64,000 nt of DNA, taken from contig MEHQ01000218.1 of the NCBI GenBank assembly GCA_008828725.1, forward strand, positions 124,001 through 188,000, read 5' to 3'. The notes beneath the pieces were generated by a model. The model made no database searches. It was not told the origin of the DNA and worked only from the letters and a program-made list of their open reading frames with translations. The position numbers and the translations under genes are program-made. This DNA is from Saccharina japonica. Its lineage: Eukaryota; Sar; Phaeophyceae; Laminariales; Laminariaceae. Shown here in pieces: positions 1 through 10,500 of the stretch (positions within the stretch are counted from its first letter, which is position 1; each line of letters opens with the position of its first letter).

Positions 1-2955
1 AGCATATGAGTGAATTTGAAAGGGATTCATTATTCGATTGCATAAATGTTTTAGGGTAACAGAGAAACATGCTGGATTGGTAAAGAGACAATTAGTATCG
101 CGTCCAAAAGATAATATTCTGGGCGCGACAGATGGATATTTTCGACATTGGACGTAACGAGAATAGTATAACATTTTGTTGTTTCGGGAGAATTCTATTA
201 TTTTCTAAAGGTTAGAGGGGCTATACATATTCGTTCGTGATTTCATTATTGTTTTGCGCATTGAATGGGTCGATGACTGCTTGTTTCGCGAGCGAGATGA
301 TTCGGCACTTTAAGCGCATTGTGTAAATTATTTTGTTTAAAGTCATTTGCAAAAACAGGATTAGTGCCTATCTCGCTTTTACCGTCGCGATCTGTGTATC
401 TATGCGCGGCGAAGTAGGGGGGCAAAGCGCAGACTTTTGTCCGGGGGAACTAAGTTCCTCGCGATCTCTGCGTATTATGCTTTTTGCTTTCTTTTACTTT
501 CGAAGGCGCGGGCTGTTTGTATTTCTTATGTGATTGCAATAGTTTATATGGGAGTTTGTAAGAGGTTTTTGCTCGTAGGGACGGGTTTCCTCTTACTATC
601 ATCGTTGAGTACATTCATCTTTCATCTTGGCTCATCGCCTGGAGCTACAAATACCGTTTTACATTGGCAGTTTGTAGGTTCGTGATGTTGATATTGTGTG
701 CTTGCGTAATTGCCGTTTTACCTGGCAATGGTAACAATATACCAAAGTGTTCATTAAAAGGGTTTCCAGCAGGGGGGCTGTTGTCATAGTTCATTGACGT
801 TTGATTTTATTTGGTTTTGGTATATTTGGTTTGTGTGTTGTCAGAAGGTTTCCCACGAGGTTTTCCCTTCTTTATATGTATGTGAATGGCTATCATATGC
901 CGTACACCGAGCAGGGGGGCTGTTGAGTATGCTCGGAGTACAGCTGTGATCTGGGAGTATCGCACAGCCATGTGCGGCGGAATACGTGGAATACGTATAT
1001 GGTAGAAGGCATGTTTATTCCGGGGGATGTTTGGTACATGTAACTGTCATTGTGACCGACGCCCGACGTCCCAGGAGAACACTTCTTCTTCTTCTTCTCC
1101 TTCTCCTCCTCGAGATAATCCAACACGAGAGTCCTTCCAACCTTCATCATGAGTGACGTTTACCTCGCCTGGCTGCGTAAGACCTATCACGCCCCAGAGC
1201 ATCGATTAAGTGGGGACACCATGTGTGCCGGTGTTCGAGGATAACGAGGGTGCTGCAGCTCGCGCAAAACCCCGTGACCAACTCGAACTCGAAGCACATC
1301 GATGTACGCCATCACTTCCTTGTTGGTTTGCCCCGAGCGAGATTGGTTTGAAACTATTTTATTAGTATCGGTCCCTTAGCAGTACCACAGGCGAGCGCAC
1401 ACACCAGCGCAAGCGAGCAGCAGAGAGAGTACTTCCATGATGAGTTCATCAGCCCAGAAAGACGAAATAGCAAATAACACATCATATGCGAATAGCCCGA
1501 ACCGACACAAAGCCCGACATGAAACTGTCATATACAGGATCTCCAACGAACATTCCTGAGGGAGCTAGTTGCGAAGGGAACGATCTCCATAACGCACATG
1601 CGGTCGGCATGGCGATTTCTTGACGAAACCGTTAAGTGCGGAGGCATTCCAGTTCCACTGCAACTTTGTCATGAACATGGGCTGGGTTTGGTGTTTTTAT
1701 ATGTTGATTTGGCTGAAATGGAGGAGTAGGTTTGCGTTGAATTGAAATGGATGAACATATGGTGAATTGAAAGGGGTCATTATTCGATTGATAAATGTTT
1801 TAGGGTAACAGAGAAAATGCTGATTGGAAGAGACAATTAGTATCGCGTCCGAAAGATAAGTATTTGGCGCGACAGATGGATATTCCAAACATGGACGTAA
1901 ACGTGGAAGTATTTAACATTTTTGTTGTTTCGGGAGAGTTTTATATGCCTAAAAGGTTAAGAGGGTATACATATATATTAGTTCGTGATTAACTATTGTA
2001 GCACCGGCATTGTTTTGCGCATTTGATGGGTCGATGAATGCTTGTTCGCAAGGGAGATGATTCGGGTACTTTAAGCGCCAGGTAAATTATTTGTTTAAAG
2101 TCATGCAAAACAGGATTATTAGTGATATCTCGCTTTACCGTCGCGATCTGTGTATCTATGGCGGGAGTAGGGGGCAAAAGGAGACTTTTGCCCGGGGGAA
2201 CAAAGTTCCTCGCGATCTCTGGTATTATGCTTTTTGCCTTTATTTTTACTTTCGAGGCGCGGCTGTTGTAATTTATTATGTGATCGCAATAGTTTATATG
2301 GGAGTTTGTGAGAGGTTTTAGCACGTAGGGACGGGTTTCCTCTTACTATCATTGTTGAGTACATTCATCTTTCATCTTGGCTCATCGCCTGGAGCTACGA
2401 ATACCGTTTTACATTGGCAGTTTGTAGGTTCGTGGTGTTGATATTGTGTACTTGTGTACTTGCCGTTTTACCTGGCAATGGTAACGATATACCAAAGTGT
2501 TCATTAAAAGGGTTTCCAGCAGGGGGGCTGTTGTAATAGTTCATTGACGTTTGATTTTATTTGGTTTTGGTATATTTGGTTTGTGTGTTGTCAGAAGGTT
2601 TCCCACGAGGTTTTTCCCTTATTTATATGTATGTGAATGACTATGATATGCCGTACACCGAGCAGGGGGGCTGTTGAGTATGCTCGGAGTATAGCTGTGA
2701 TCGGGGAGTATCGCACAGCCATGTGCGGCGGAATACGTGGAATACGTATATGGTAGAAGGCATGTTTATTCCGGGGGATGTTTGGTACATGTATCTGTCA
2801 TTGTGACCGACGCCCGACGTCCCAGGAGAACTCTTCTCCTTCTTCTCCTCCTCGAGATAATACAACCCGAGAGTCCTTCCAACCTTCATCATGAGTGACG
2901 TTTACCTCGCCTGACTGCGTAAGACCTATCACGCCCCAGAGCATCGATTAAGAGA
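1..2955 (+). mobile_element. Ty1/copia LTR-retrotransposon remnant
   Basis: Two diverged direct repeats of about 1.2 kb (window start to about 1205, and about 1755 to 2955) flank a short internal piece. That piece encodes the end of a copia-type RNase H, recognisable by VPVFEDNEGAA and by SKHIDVRHHF near 1285-1315. The arrangement is long terminal repeat, residual pol end, long terminal repeat. Both repeats carry purine-rich AGCAGGGGGGCTGTTG tracts. The element is clearly broken: nearly all of gag and pol is missing. The two repeats differ at many sites, so the insertion is not recent. The left repeat may begin outside the window, and the exact LTR borders are uncertain. Confidence 0.7.
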
Positions 2956-3570
2956 CCCCACTTAACGATAAGCGGACTCAACTGAACCGAGGGCCAGACC
3001 CCCCACTTCATTGGTAAGCAGTCCTAGCCAGAGTCCTGGGGCCGGTACAGATTCAGTGGGACCGTCCACCCCTTCAACACACGCACTGCAGGAGGCTCAT
3101 TCAGATTCAGCCACAGAAACAGAAGTATACCCCTCATCTCCACATTAGTACGTGGGACAGTTACCCCACTTCCGCGGGAGTCGCTAGTACACGATAAAAG
3201 GGACATGTTTGAACAGAGGGCCAGATCCCCGACTTCATTGGTAATCGGTCAGTGCCGAAAGTGTTTGCCGAAGGTTCATTCATTTCAGGAGGCAGGGTGT
3301 GAACAGAGGGCCAGTTACCCCCCTTCAGAGTTAAGAGAAGAGGTTCACCTCCCGCCGCTGCTTGAGTTCGAGGGCCCTGTATGCAAAATCGTGGTTCCCG
3401 CATGGCGGGATAGCACCCCGCAATACAGCTAGGGGTTCCGCAAGGCGTGTATGGGTCCCCTAAGGGTGTTGAGGGTCCCGGCAGGACTGGTAGCATCCCG
3501 TAAGCGAAGTCCGGGTCCCGGGTGGCGTAAGGGGTCCCCTAACTGTAGTGATCCCCCAACTCGCAACAGG
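2956..3570. repeat. Degenerate GAGGGCCAG / GGGTCCC repeats
   Basis: Short direct repeats containing GAGGGCCAGATCCCC and GACTTCATTGGTAA, followed by several spaced GGGTCCC(G/C) motifs. The GAGGGCCAG wording recurs in the array at 16.3-23.2 kb, so this may be a decayed relative of it. No coding signal was seen. From 3571 to 4098 I see nothing beyond short random frames. Confidence 0.4.
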
Positions 3571-4098
3571 GCTTTTGGAGGGAAATTATTTCTCCGCCGA
3601 TCAGCAGTACAGTACAGTACGACCACTATTATAGTACTTTCTAGCAGTGCGACGGTCGATGACGGCGTTTCTGTGAGTACTGCTCATAACTGATACCCCC
3701 TGGCCCCCGGCAGACCCGGTCGTATACTCCTAGATGGAAACAAAAAGGTACAAAACGCTAGTCGTCGGCTTTGCAGACACAATCAAGGCAGCCGACAACC
3801 CTGAGGTAAAAGTCATCAGCCAAAAGAAAACTGCAAAGCTCCACAAAGAGACGTTGCCGGCAAAATCTATCGTCTGCTTTCTGTGAAGGAAAACAAAGCA
3901 TATTTCCAAACTAATGAAAAAGCCACCACGATGCACCACTCGGTCGGATAGATCTCCATCCCCAGAGTATCGTTTCTGGTATGGAGATTGGCAGCAGATG
4001 CGCCCGGCCAACTCTTAGTGCGACCAACTTTCCACGTGCGTGCATGCTCCAAAGGTGAACCCTCCCGACACCAAAGACCAGCTGCTTACTTTGCCCGA

Positions 4099-4381
4099 GA
4101 CGCATGCTATGATGGAGGTGCACCATGTTTTCGCCTTGGAAGGGTGGTTACTTGAAGAGCTCTACACCTTACCCCAAAGTGATCATTAAGGGCATTAAGG
4201 GAGGAAAGTGAAAGTGCTACTACCCGATTGAAAATCCCCATGGCCGAAGCAAACAAAGAACAATATTGCAACAAAATAATGACAATAATGATCAAAGTCC
4301 GACGATTTTGGGTGAAGGAGCATTATTATCATTCAGAAATGTTCTCAGCCAAAAAGTGCTATCTCTATCGTAGCACGCATC
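4099..4381. mobile_element. MITE, GACGCGTGCTACGATAG family (copy 1)
   Basis: A 283-bp non-autonomous DNA element. Its left end GACGCATGCTATGATGGAGG is the imperfect inverse of its right end (CTCTATCGTAGCACGCATC). It is flanked by a CCGA direct repeat (4095-4098 and 4382-4385), read as a 4-bp target site duplication. It is strongly similar to the copy at 56132-56388 along its whole length. No coding capacity. The superfamily is not established. Confidence 0.85.
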
Positions 4382-4734
4382 CCGAGGTCCACGCAGGTGC
4401 ATCCAACGATTGGTCGCAATGACCGAAACCCGCGCAGACATAAAATCTTCAATCAAGAGCGGCCCTATGGCAGCCAGCGACTTGGATGCATTGGGCCAAG
4501 GCGCCGGCACAACAAGAACTTCCGATATTTGTTAAAGAGTGCATAATGTCCAGAAAACGACGAGTGGCGTGCGCATACAGCCAAACACAATTGGCTGCGA
4601 ACGTAACATAAAGGCGAACTTGATGTAATGCGCCTTCAGTGGTATGCATGACTTCGAACTTTGAACGCTTCTCACTCCCTTATTGGTTCCAATAGGCCGC
4701 CTGCATTTCCTTTCTTGTGAACTTCCCCTTGTTC

Positions 4735-4935
4735 TCATGTTGAAAAGCGTTCCAGATAAGCGGGGCTCGATTTCCGCCACCTCCGCCGCGGCCGGCCACT
4801 TGACCACCACCAAAGTGGCATTCGGCGGCGTTTCCATATCCGCCTCCATCGAAAGGTAGAATCTGGTGACAAAATCCGTTGCAGGACCGAGGTGAAAGTT
4901 TGAATTGTTTGGCGCGGTGTAGCGTGTGGAATCAC
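4735..4935 (-). CDS. Candidate orphan exon, unknown product
   Basis: An open minus-strand frame reads smoothly through STRYTAPNNSNFHLGPATDF and on to MEADMETPPNATLVVVKWP. It looks more protein-like than neighbouring frames and could be an exon of a secreted or lectin-like domain. I do not recognise the family, and no convincing splice donor or partner exon was found nearby. This is inference from composition only. Confidence 0.2.
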   Translation of the reverse strand: MIPHATPRQTIQTFTSVLQRILSPDSTFRWRRIWKRRRMPLWWWSSGRPRRRWRKSSPAYLERFST

Positions 4936-5128
4936 CCAGTGGTCTACGTCCCTTGCAGATGACACCTTAGCGGCCAACGAAGCGGCATCAGAAGCAATGG
5001 CCTGTTTGATATTTCGATTTAGTGTTTGTGGTATTGCCTTGTGATTTTGGGTGCTCTCGCCTGGCAGATTTGTAGACTCCTCCTTTACCATACGCCCAGG
5101 GCATATTCACGAATCGATTAAAAATAGG

Positions 5129-5620
5129 GTAATGCTATTTGCGACACCGGTGTCGCAAATAGTTATTTGCGACACGGTGTCGCAAATAAGCCCCTTATTT
5201 GCGACATCGCGTTGCGTTTGCGGCAGTCACCTCAGATTGACTCCTAACTACGAAGGGTGTGTCGGCATGACACAAGGCTATCACTGAAGCTGTCGCGCAG
5301 CCTAAACGGGTCAGAACTCGAGGAGGTATGCGGTATCTTGGGAAAACCGAAAAATCTTCAGACAGTGTCGCAAAAAAGCTATTTGCGACACGGTGTCGCA
5401 AATAAGCCCCTTATTTGCGACACCGCGCTGCGTTCGCGGCACACGCTGTGGATCGGCACGGCATTACCATGAGTGTATAGGCATGGTGTAAGGTTATCGT
5501 CGAAGATATCGCGTAGCCAACACGGGCCTATACTCGAGGAGAAATGTGGTATCTTTGGGCAACCGAAAAATTATCAGAATGGTTGCGAACATAAGCCTTA
5601 TTTACGACATCGCACGACGT
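5129..5620 (+). repeat. Left subterminal repeat arm
   Basis: Units of about 215 bp begin near 5179, 5396 and 5587; the last is degenerate. Each unit runs from a GCGACAC palindrome through a GCGTTGCG-type segment and a conserved GGTATCTTGGG segment. The arm is the inverse of the right arm. Confidence 0.75.
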
Positions 5621-6732
5621 TCGTCGCACGCGCCCCGCTTAGACCAGGACTACGACTGATTTGTTAGCGTGAGGTCGGGCTACCAAATCACCTAATTCCA
5701 CCACGAGTAGATAGTTGTTAGGCACGTTGTCGGCTATGGTTATATTCGAAACTACTGGGACCTGATAAATGATTTTCCGCACCGTGTTCTGTGTCGTCCG
5801 TAGTTTAACGACTAGTGCTTGTTGTATCGTTCAAAGCGTCGGGTGTTCTGTTGACGGGTCACTTGGTATTCTGGACACAAAGAACTGGCGCCGAAGTTGT
5901 GTTTTGCACGCAGCGCTTTGTGTACGCAGTTGTGTAGTGCGTGGTCTGTGGATGCTAGCGAAATAGGTGGGTGTACGGAATCTACAGCAGTGCAGTTATC
6001 GTATTGGCGTATACCGGTGTCCGCGAATAGCATTACCCGTTCATTTTATTGAACAATACTTACGAAATACTATTAATAGTGCACTACAATCGGCGTTCCT
6101 TCCGTGTAACCTGCATCACCGATCAATCTGGTTGTTTAATCAGCCTTTAACCGGCGTTTTCGAACGCCTAACATGCTGGCGAACAGGACTGCACACGCTT
6201 TCGAAACGCTACGTATGTGAACACAAATTTGTAGGACTATCGGTCAAGGCAACGAACATAGCCTACACATGCACAAGACAAGAGCATCGCTAAAGCTTAC
6301 TTAGTTATGCGTCATGTACGCTGTACGAGTTTTCCCCAGTAAAATCGCACCTGTTGTAGCACCAGCAGCAGTACGAGTACTCAGTATCGGTAGTGTAGTT
6401 TTGTCATATACTAGTTATTGGTAGGGCCTTGTTGTTATGGGTATTGAATCCAATCGAGAGCTGTTCTCGGTTGATTTTTTTTTGTGAAGTCGCAGTTGGA
6501 GTTGGGGCTTGCGGAAGCGAGCAGTCCTATACTTCCCCGCTCAGGACGATGGATTTTCCGATCTTGGATATTGTCTGGACCTACATTCGTCTCCACATAC
6601 ACTGCGTTTTGTCTGGGTCTTGCTGAGATCGCGAGATATGACGTATATCGAGATATCATATTAACCTAGTTGAACTTGAGGTAGATGCCAATCCACAGCG
6701 TGTGCCCCAACAAGGCGTGGTGTCGTCAATAC

Positions 6733-7451
6733 GAGTTATTCGCGACACAGGTGTCGCAAATAAGGCTTATATGCGACACGGTCTGAATATGTTTTGGTTG
6801 CCACAACATACGACTTATCTCCTGGAGTACTGGCCCGTTCTAGCTGCGCGATAGCTACAGTGGTAGCCTTACGCCATGCTGACAGACCCTTGGTAGTTAG
6901 GAGTCAATATGAGGTGTATGCCGCGAACGCAGCGCGTTGTCGCAAATAAGGGGCTTATTTGCGACACCTTGTCGCAAATAGCTTATTTGCGAAACAGTCT
7001 GAAGATGTTTCGGTTTCCCCAAGATACCACATTTCTCCTCGAGTTCTGACCCGTTTTGTCTGCGCGACAGCTTCAGTGGTAACCTTATACCATGCCGACA
7101 CACCCTTCGTAGTTAGGAGTGAACCTGAGGTGTCTGCCGCGAACGCAGCGCGGTGTCGCAAATAAGGGGCTTATTTGCGACAACGTGTCGCAAATAGCTT
7201 TTTTGCGACACGGTCTGAAGGTTTTTCGGTTTCCCCAAGATACCGCATATCTCCTCGAGTTCTGACTCGTTTAGGCTGCGCGACAGCTTCAGTGGCAGCC
7301 TTATGCCATGCCGACACACCCTTCGTAGTTAGGAGTCAATATGAGGTGTCTGCCGCAAACGCAGCGCGTTGTCGCAAATAAGGGGCTTATTTGCGACACT
7401 GTGTCGCAAATAACTATTTGGGACACCGGTGTCGCAAATAGCATTACCCTT
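6733..7451 (-). repeat. Right subterminal repeat arm
   Basis: Units begin near 6748, 6942, 7156 and 7372 and are 194-216 bp apart. They are inverted relative to the left arm. The short open frames here repeat in every unit and are a by-product of the repeat, not genes. Confidence 0.75.
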
Positions 7452-7581
7452 CAAACTATGTTACAAATCATGATCCCCAAAACACGCGTAGGCAGTCGAC
7501 GTCGCCTATACCACGGAACGAAGTTACCAGTTGTGCAACGCTGGACTCTTCTAGAAATTCAATAGATGCTCAACAACTTTG

Positions 7582-10500
7582 CTACGGTACGTGTACCTGT
7601 TGCATTTGCCGCTGCTGTCGCTGCTGTTTGTCTTTCTCCTGCTCTTGCTCCCGCAGTATCCGAATTTGTTCTTCATGCTGCTTTCGAAGCGCTTCTAGCT
7701 GCTGCTCCTGTTCCTGCTTCTGCCGGCGTTGGTCTTGTTGTTGTTGCTCACGTAGTTTTTGTAGCTGCTCTTCTTGCCGTCGTTGCCGCTGTTCTTGATC
7801 TTGCAGTTGCTGGTCCTGCAGCCGAAGTTGTCGCAGTTGCTCTTCTTGCTGCTGTTTGTTTCTCGCTTCTTGTTCTTGCTGCTGCCGTTGCTGTTGTTCT
7901 CGTAGCTTTCGTTGCTCCTCTTGGTATATTTTATGCTGCTGTTCTCGTTCTTCGAGGAATTCTGACATTTCTGACGCTTCATTTGCGACTCTCCTGAGGG
8001 AATTCTCAAGTTGCTCGAGATGTTTACTGCTCAAACCACGGTGGTTCGGCGGAAGGAGGAAAGGGGGGAAGGAAGGAAGCGAGAAGGGAAGAAAATCTGC
8101 ATGAAAAATACATGTTTTGCCTCTGCGTACAAATTGTACAATCCCGAACCACACGTTGGGCCCAATACGTTTTTCGGGGCGAACGGTGAACGGACAGGAA
8201 CGACAAGTTGGGGTTCAGAAGGTTCTAAAAATGGGGGTAAACCGGTCCTTGGGAGAATAATCGCCACCTACCTGTGGTCGATAGCCTGGCTTTTCATTTT
8301 GCGTTCCAAAGTGTCCCTCTGTTGGGCCTCCCCAGCTAGAATTTGTTTCATGACCTCGTCAGCTTCTTCTCTGTCAATCTTCGCATGTTTCACCTGTTCT
8401 TCCAGGTTGTTGCGCTGGTCGAAGCGCTTGTACTTCTCTGCGTACGAGCGTACCATGGAGCAGAGAACGTTCACGAAGGGGGTCCGACGACACGTCGATC
8501 GCGCTTGTTTCCCAAATGTGATCACTCTAGGGTTTGGTCTTACATAGTTGGTCCTCCTCTTATGATCAAAAATGATCGTCGGCCTTTCTCTTGAGACAGT
8601 TTCACTCGAATCACCCCGTCCAGCCGTCACGACGAACGACGAACGGCGCAACGCTCGTAACAGTTTGTAGACAGATACATACCCTTGGCACTCCTTACCT
8701 TGTGTGGCCTGCTTAAACTCCGCCCGGTTTAGCACTGCAGACACGTACGGTAGGAGTTCGCCATCTTCCATTTTGTCGTCAACGAGCGCTTGGAGGTCTG
8801 AGAAGGCGTTGTCGCAGAGCTTGTCCCAGACAGCCGCGAAGTCGTCGATCGGCATTTGGATGCACGAAGCCTGTCGAACACAAATGTTACGAAGGCTGTG
8901 TCACCCAAGACAGTCGATCTCTCAGTACCCCAAGTAGCTACTCAATTCTGAGAGACATCTCCGGCAACGCACCTCGTTTTCGACCTGTACAAACGCTTCT
9001 TCGTTGAGAAGCCTCACGCTTTCATCCATTTTCATCCTGTCAATTTCCATAGCTGTACGGAACGCAGCGGCCTGGCGGTCAATCCGTTCCTGTAGACGTT
9101 TCTTGGCGACTTCCTTCACGCGCTCTATTAAATCCTGAGAGGTCAGAGACGTAGAATTGCTCGGCGGTATTTGATAAAGTTTTGTTGCGGTCATTGCTTG
9201 CAAATCTAAGAGCGGTTGTGCTTGCACTGTATTCAGTGCAGCCGTTTCATAAACGAACACCTCACAACACAGTCGTATGGGCAGTTGATCAACGGGTTTC
9301 GCCCTCACCTGCCAATCTTTCCACAAAATAAATGTCAGCCTCCCGCACATAAACTTTATGTTCGAAAGGTCGACCGGCTTTCTTCGTACTTCGAAGTATA
9401 CAGACAGGTAGATACATCTGCAGGGACTTCCTTCGCTTAGGATATCACCTTTGTCGCATCATCAAACTCGGCGAAGACCATGTCCCGAGCATCTCGGAGC
9501 TTCCTTTCCATCATTTCCGTGGACCACACGTCAACAGAATCTGGGTTGACACGCGTTTGAGTTGAACGTACAGCAGGTCGCATACGCAACCACACCTCCC
9601 TTCAGAAAACCATATTATCGGGGGATACTTCGAAGTATAAGTTTAGCGCAACATTTACCAAATACAAACATTGTCGGATAGAGTCGTAAAAGCCAAACTC
9701 GTCTTACTATTAACAGAGGAAAATGGAACTTTACCCCGTGGTGGTTTTACCCTCAATGTTGTATCATTGGACTGTGGTTTCTGATACGACCTGCGGTAAG
9801 CCAACGTGAAATGGTAACGTACGTGGTGTACGGATATAACCTACTCTATGTTATGCAGCACCATGTCTAGCGGAAAGCATAATCGAGCTCACACTTTGGT
9901 GTTGGGCTGATTTACTGCAGTGACTATAAAACTTAAACGGCTATCGCTAGTAAAGAATACGTTACAAGCGGCATCTGCTCCTTCTGCGACAATTTGATTC
10001 CCCCAAGATTATCTATGGTCAACCAAAACAACGTCTCACCGAAGCTTCCCAGGATCGCATCGAAGTTCTCAACCCCATTGTTGCAGGATAGTTCGGCTTC
10101 CTGGACTTCAATGCTCTCCATAATGCTGAAGGGGCAACGCGGAGACGGAGGGAAAGCATTCTGTGTTGAGGTTTCAGCTCACAGAGTGGCTGTGTCGATT
10201 CATCAACAGAGTGTGTACTCGAAGTAGAGACACGCGATGCGCCGCTCCACCTGAAGATCCCTGGGAATGGAAAAATGACGTTTTCCCTGACCCGTTCTGT
10301 CTCACTTAGGTGTTCGACAGGAAATATTGATCGGTCGGGCATCTGACCCACCTGATAGGCTTCACTGTTTTGGAATCTGATACAGCAGCACACAGTGTCT
10401 TCATGAGAGGTTGGAGCATCGTGCCTCCGGCAATGTTGCGCCCTCCAAATTTGTGCGGGTTACTGAGAACTTCACCCATGTACTGCCGCAATCCATCCAG

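Larger units (their letters stand above)
5129..7451. mobile_element. DNA element with palindrome-stacked inverted ends
   Basis: The outermost sequences are GGGTAATGCTATTTGCGAC on the left and its inverse GTCGCAAATAGCATTACCC on the right. Inside each end lie repeats of about 215 bp: just over two in the left arm and three to four in the right arm. Each holds a TTATTTGCGACAC..GTGTCGCAAATAA palindrome. The 28 bp at 5135-5162 form a perfect palindrome. The central 1.1 kb (about 5640-6720) has no recognisable transposase and only small frames. It contains one degenerate internal copy of the terminus near 6015-6040. No clear target duplication was seen. This is probably a non-autonomous transposon of unassigned superfamily. 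Confidence 0.75.

Noticed and set aside
5129-7451. CRISPR-like regular repeats
   Set aside because: Units are about 215 bp, lie in inverted arms and contain palindromes; there are no short spacers, and the context is eukaryotic.
7566-7997. 143-residue hydrophobic Ala/Val-rich open frame on the plus strand
   Set aside because: It is the antisense of the Gln-rich coiled-coil exon; codon repeats such as CTGCTG make it open by composition.
10019-10393. Alternative frame for GTPase exon 5 using the upstream CACAG acceptor
   Set aside because: It gives an Arg-rich reading that soon stops; the acceptor at 10126 gives SIMESIEVQEAEL in phase and fits the GBP helical region.
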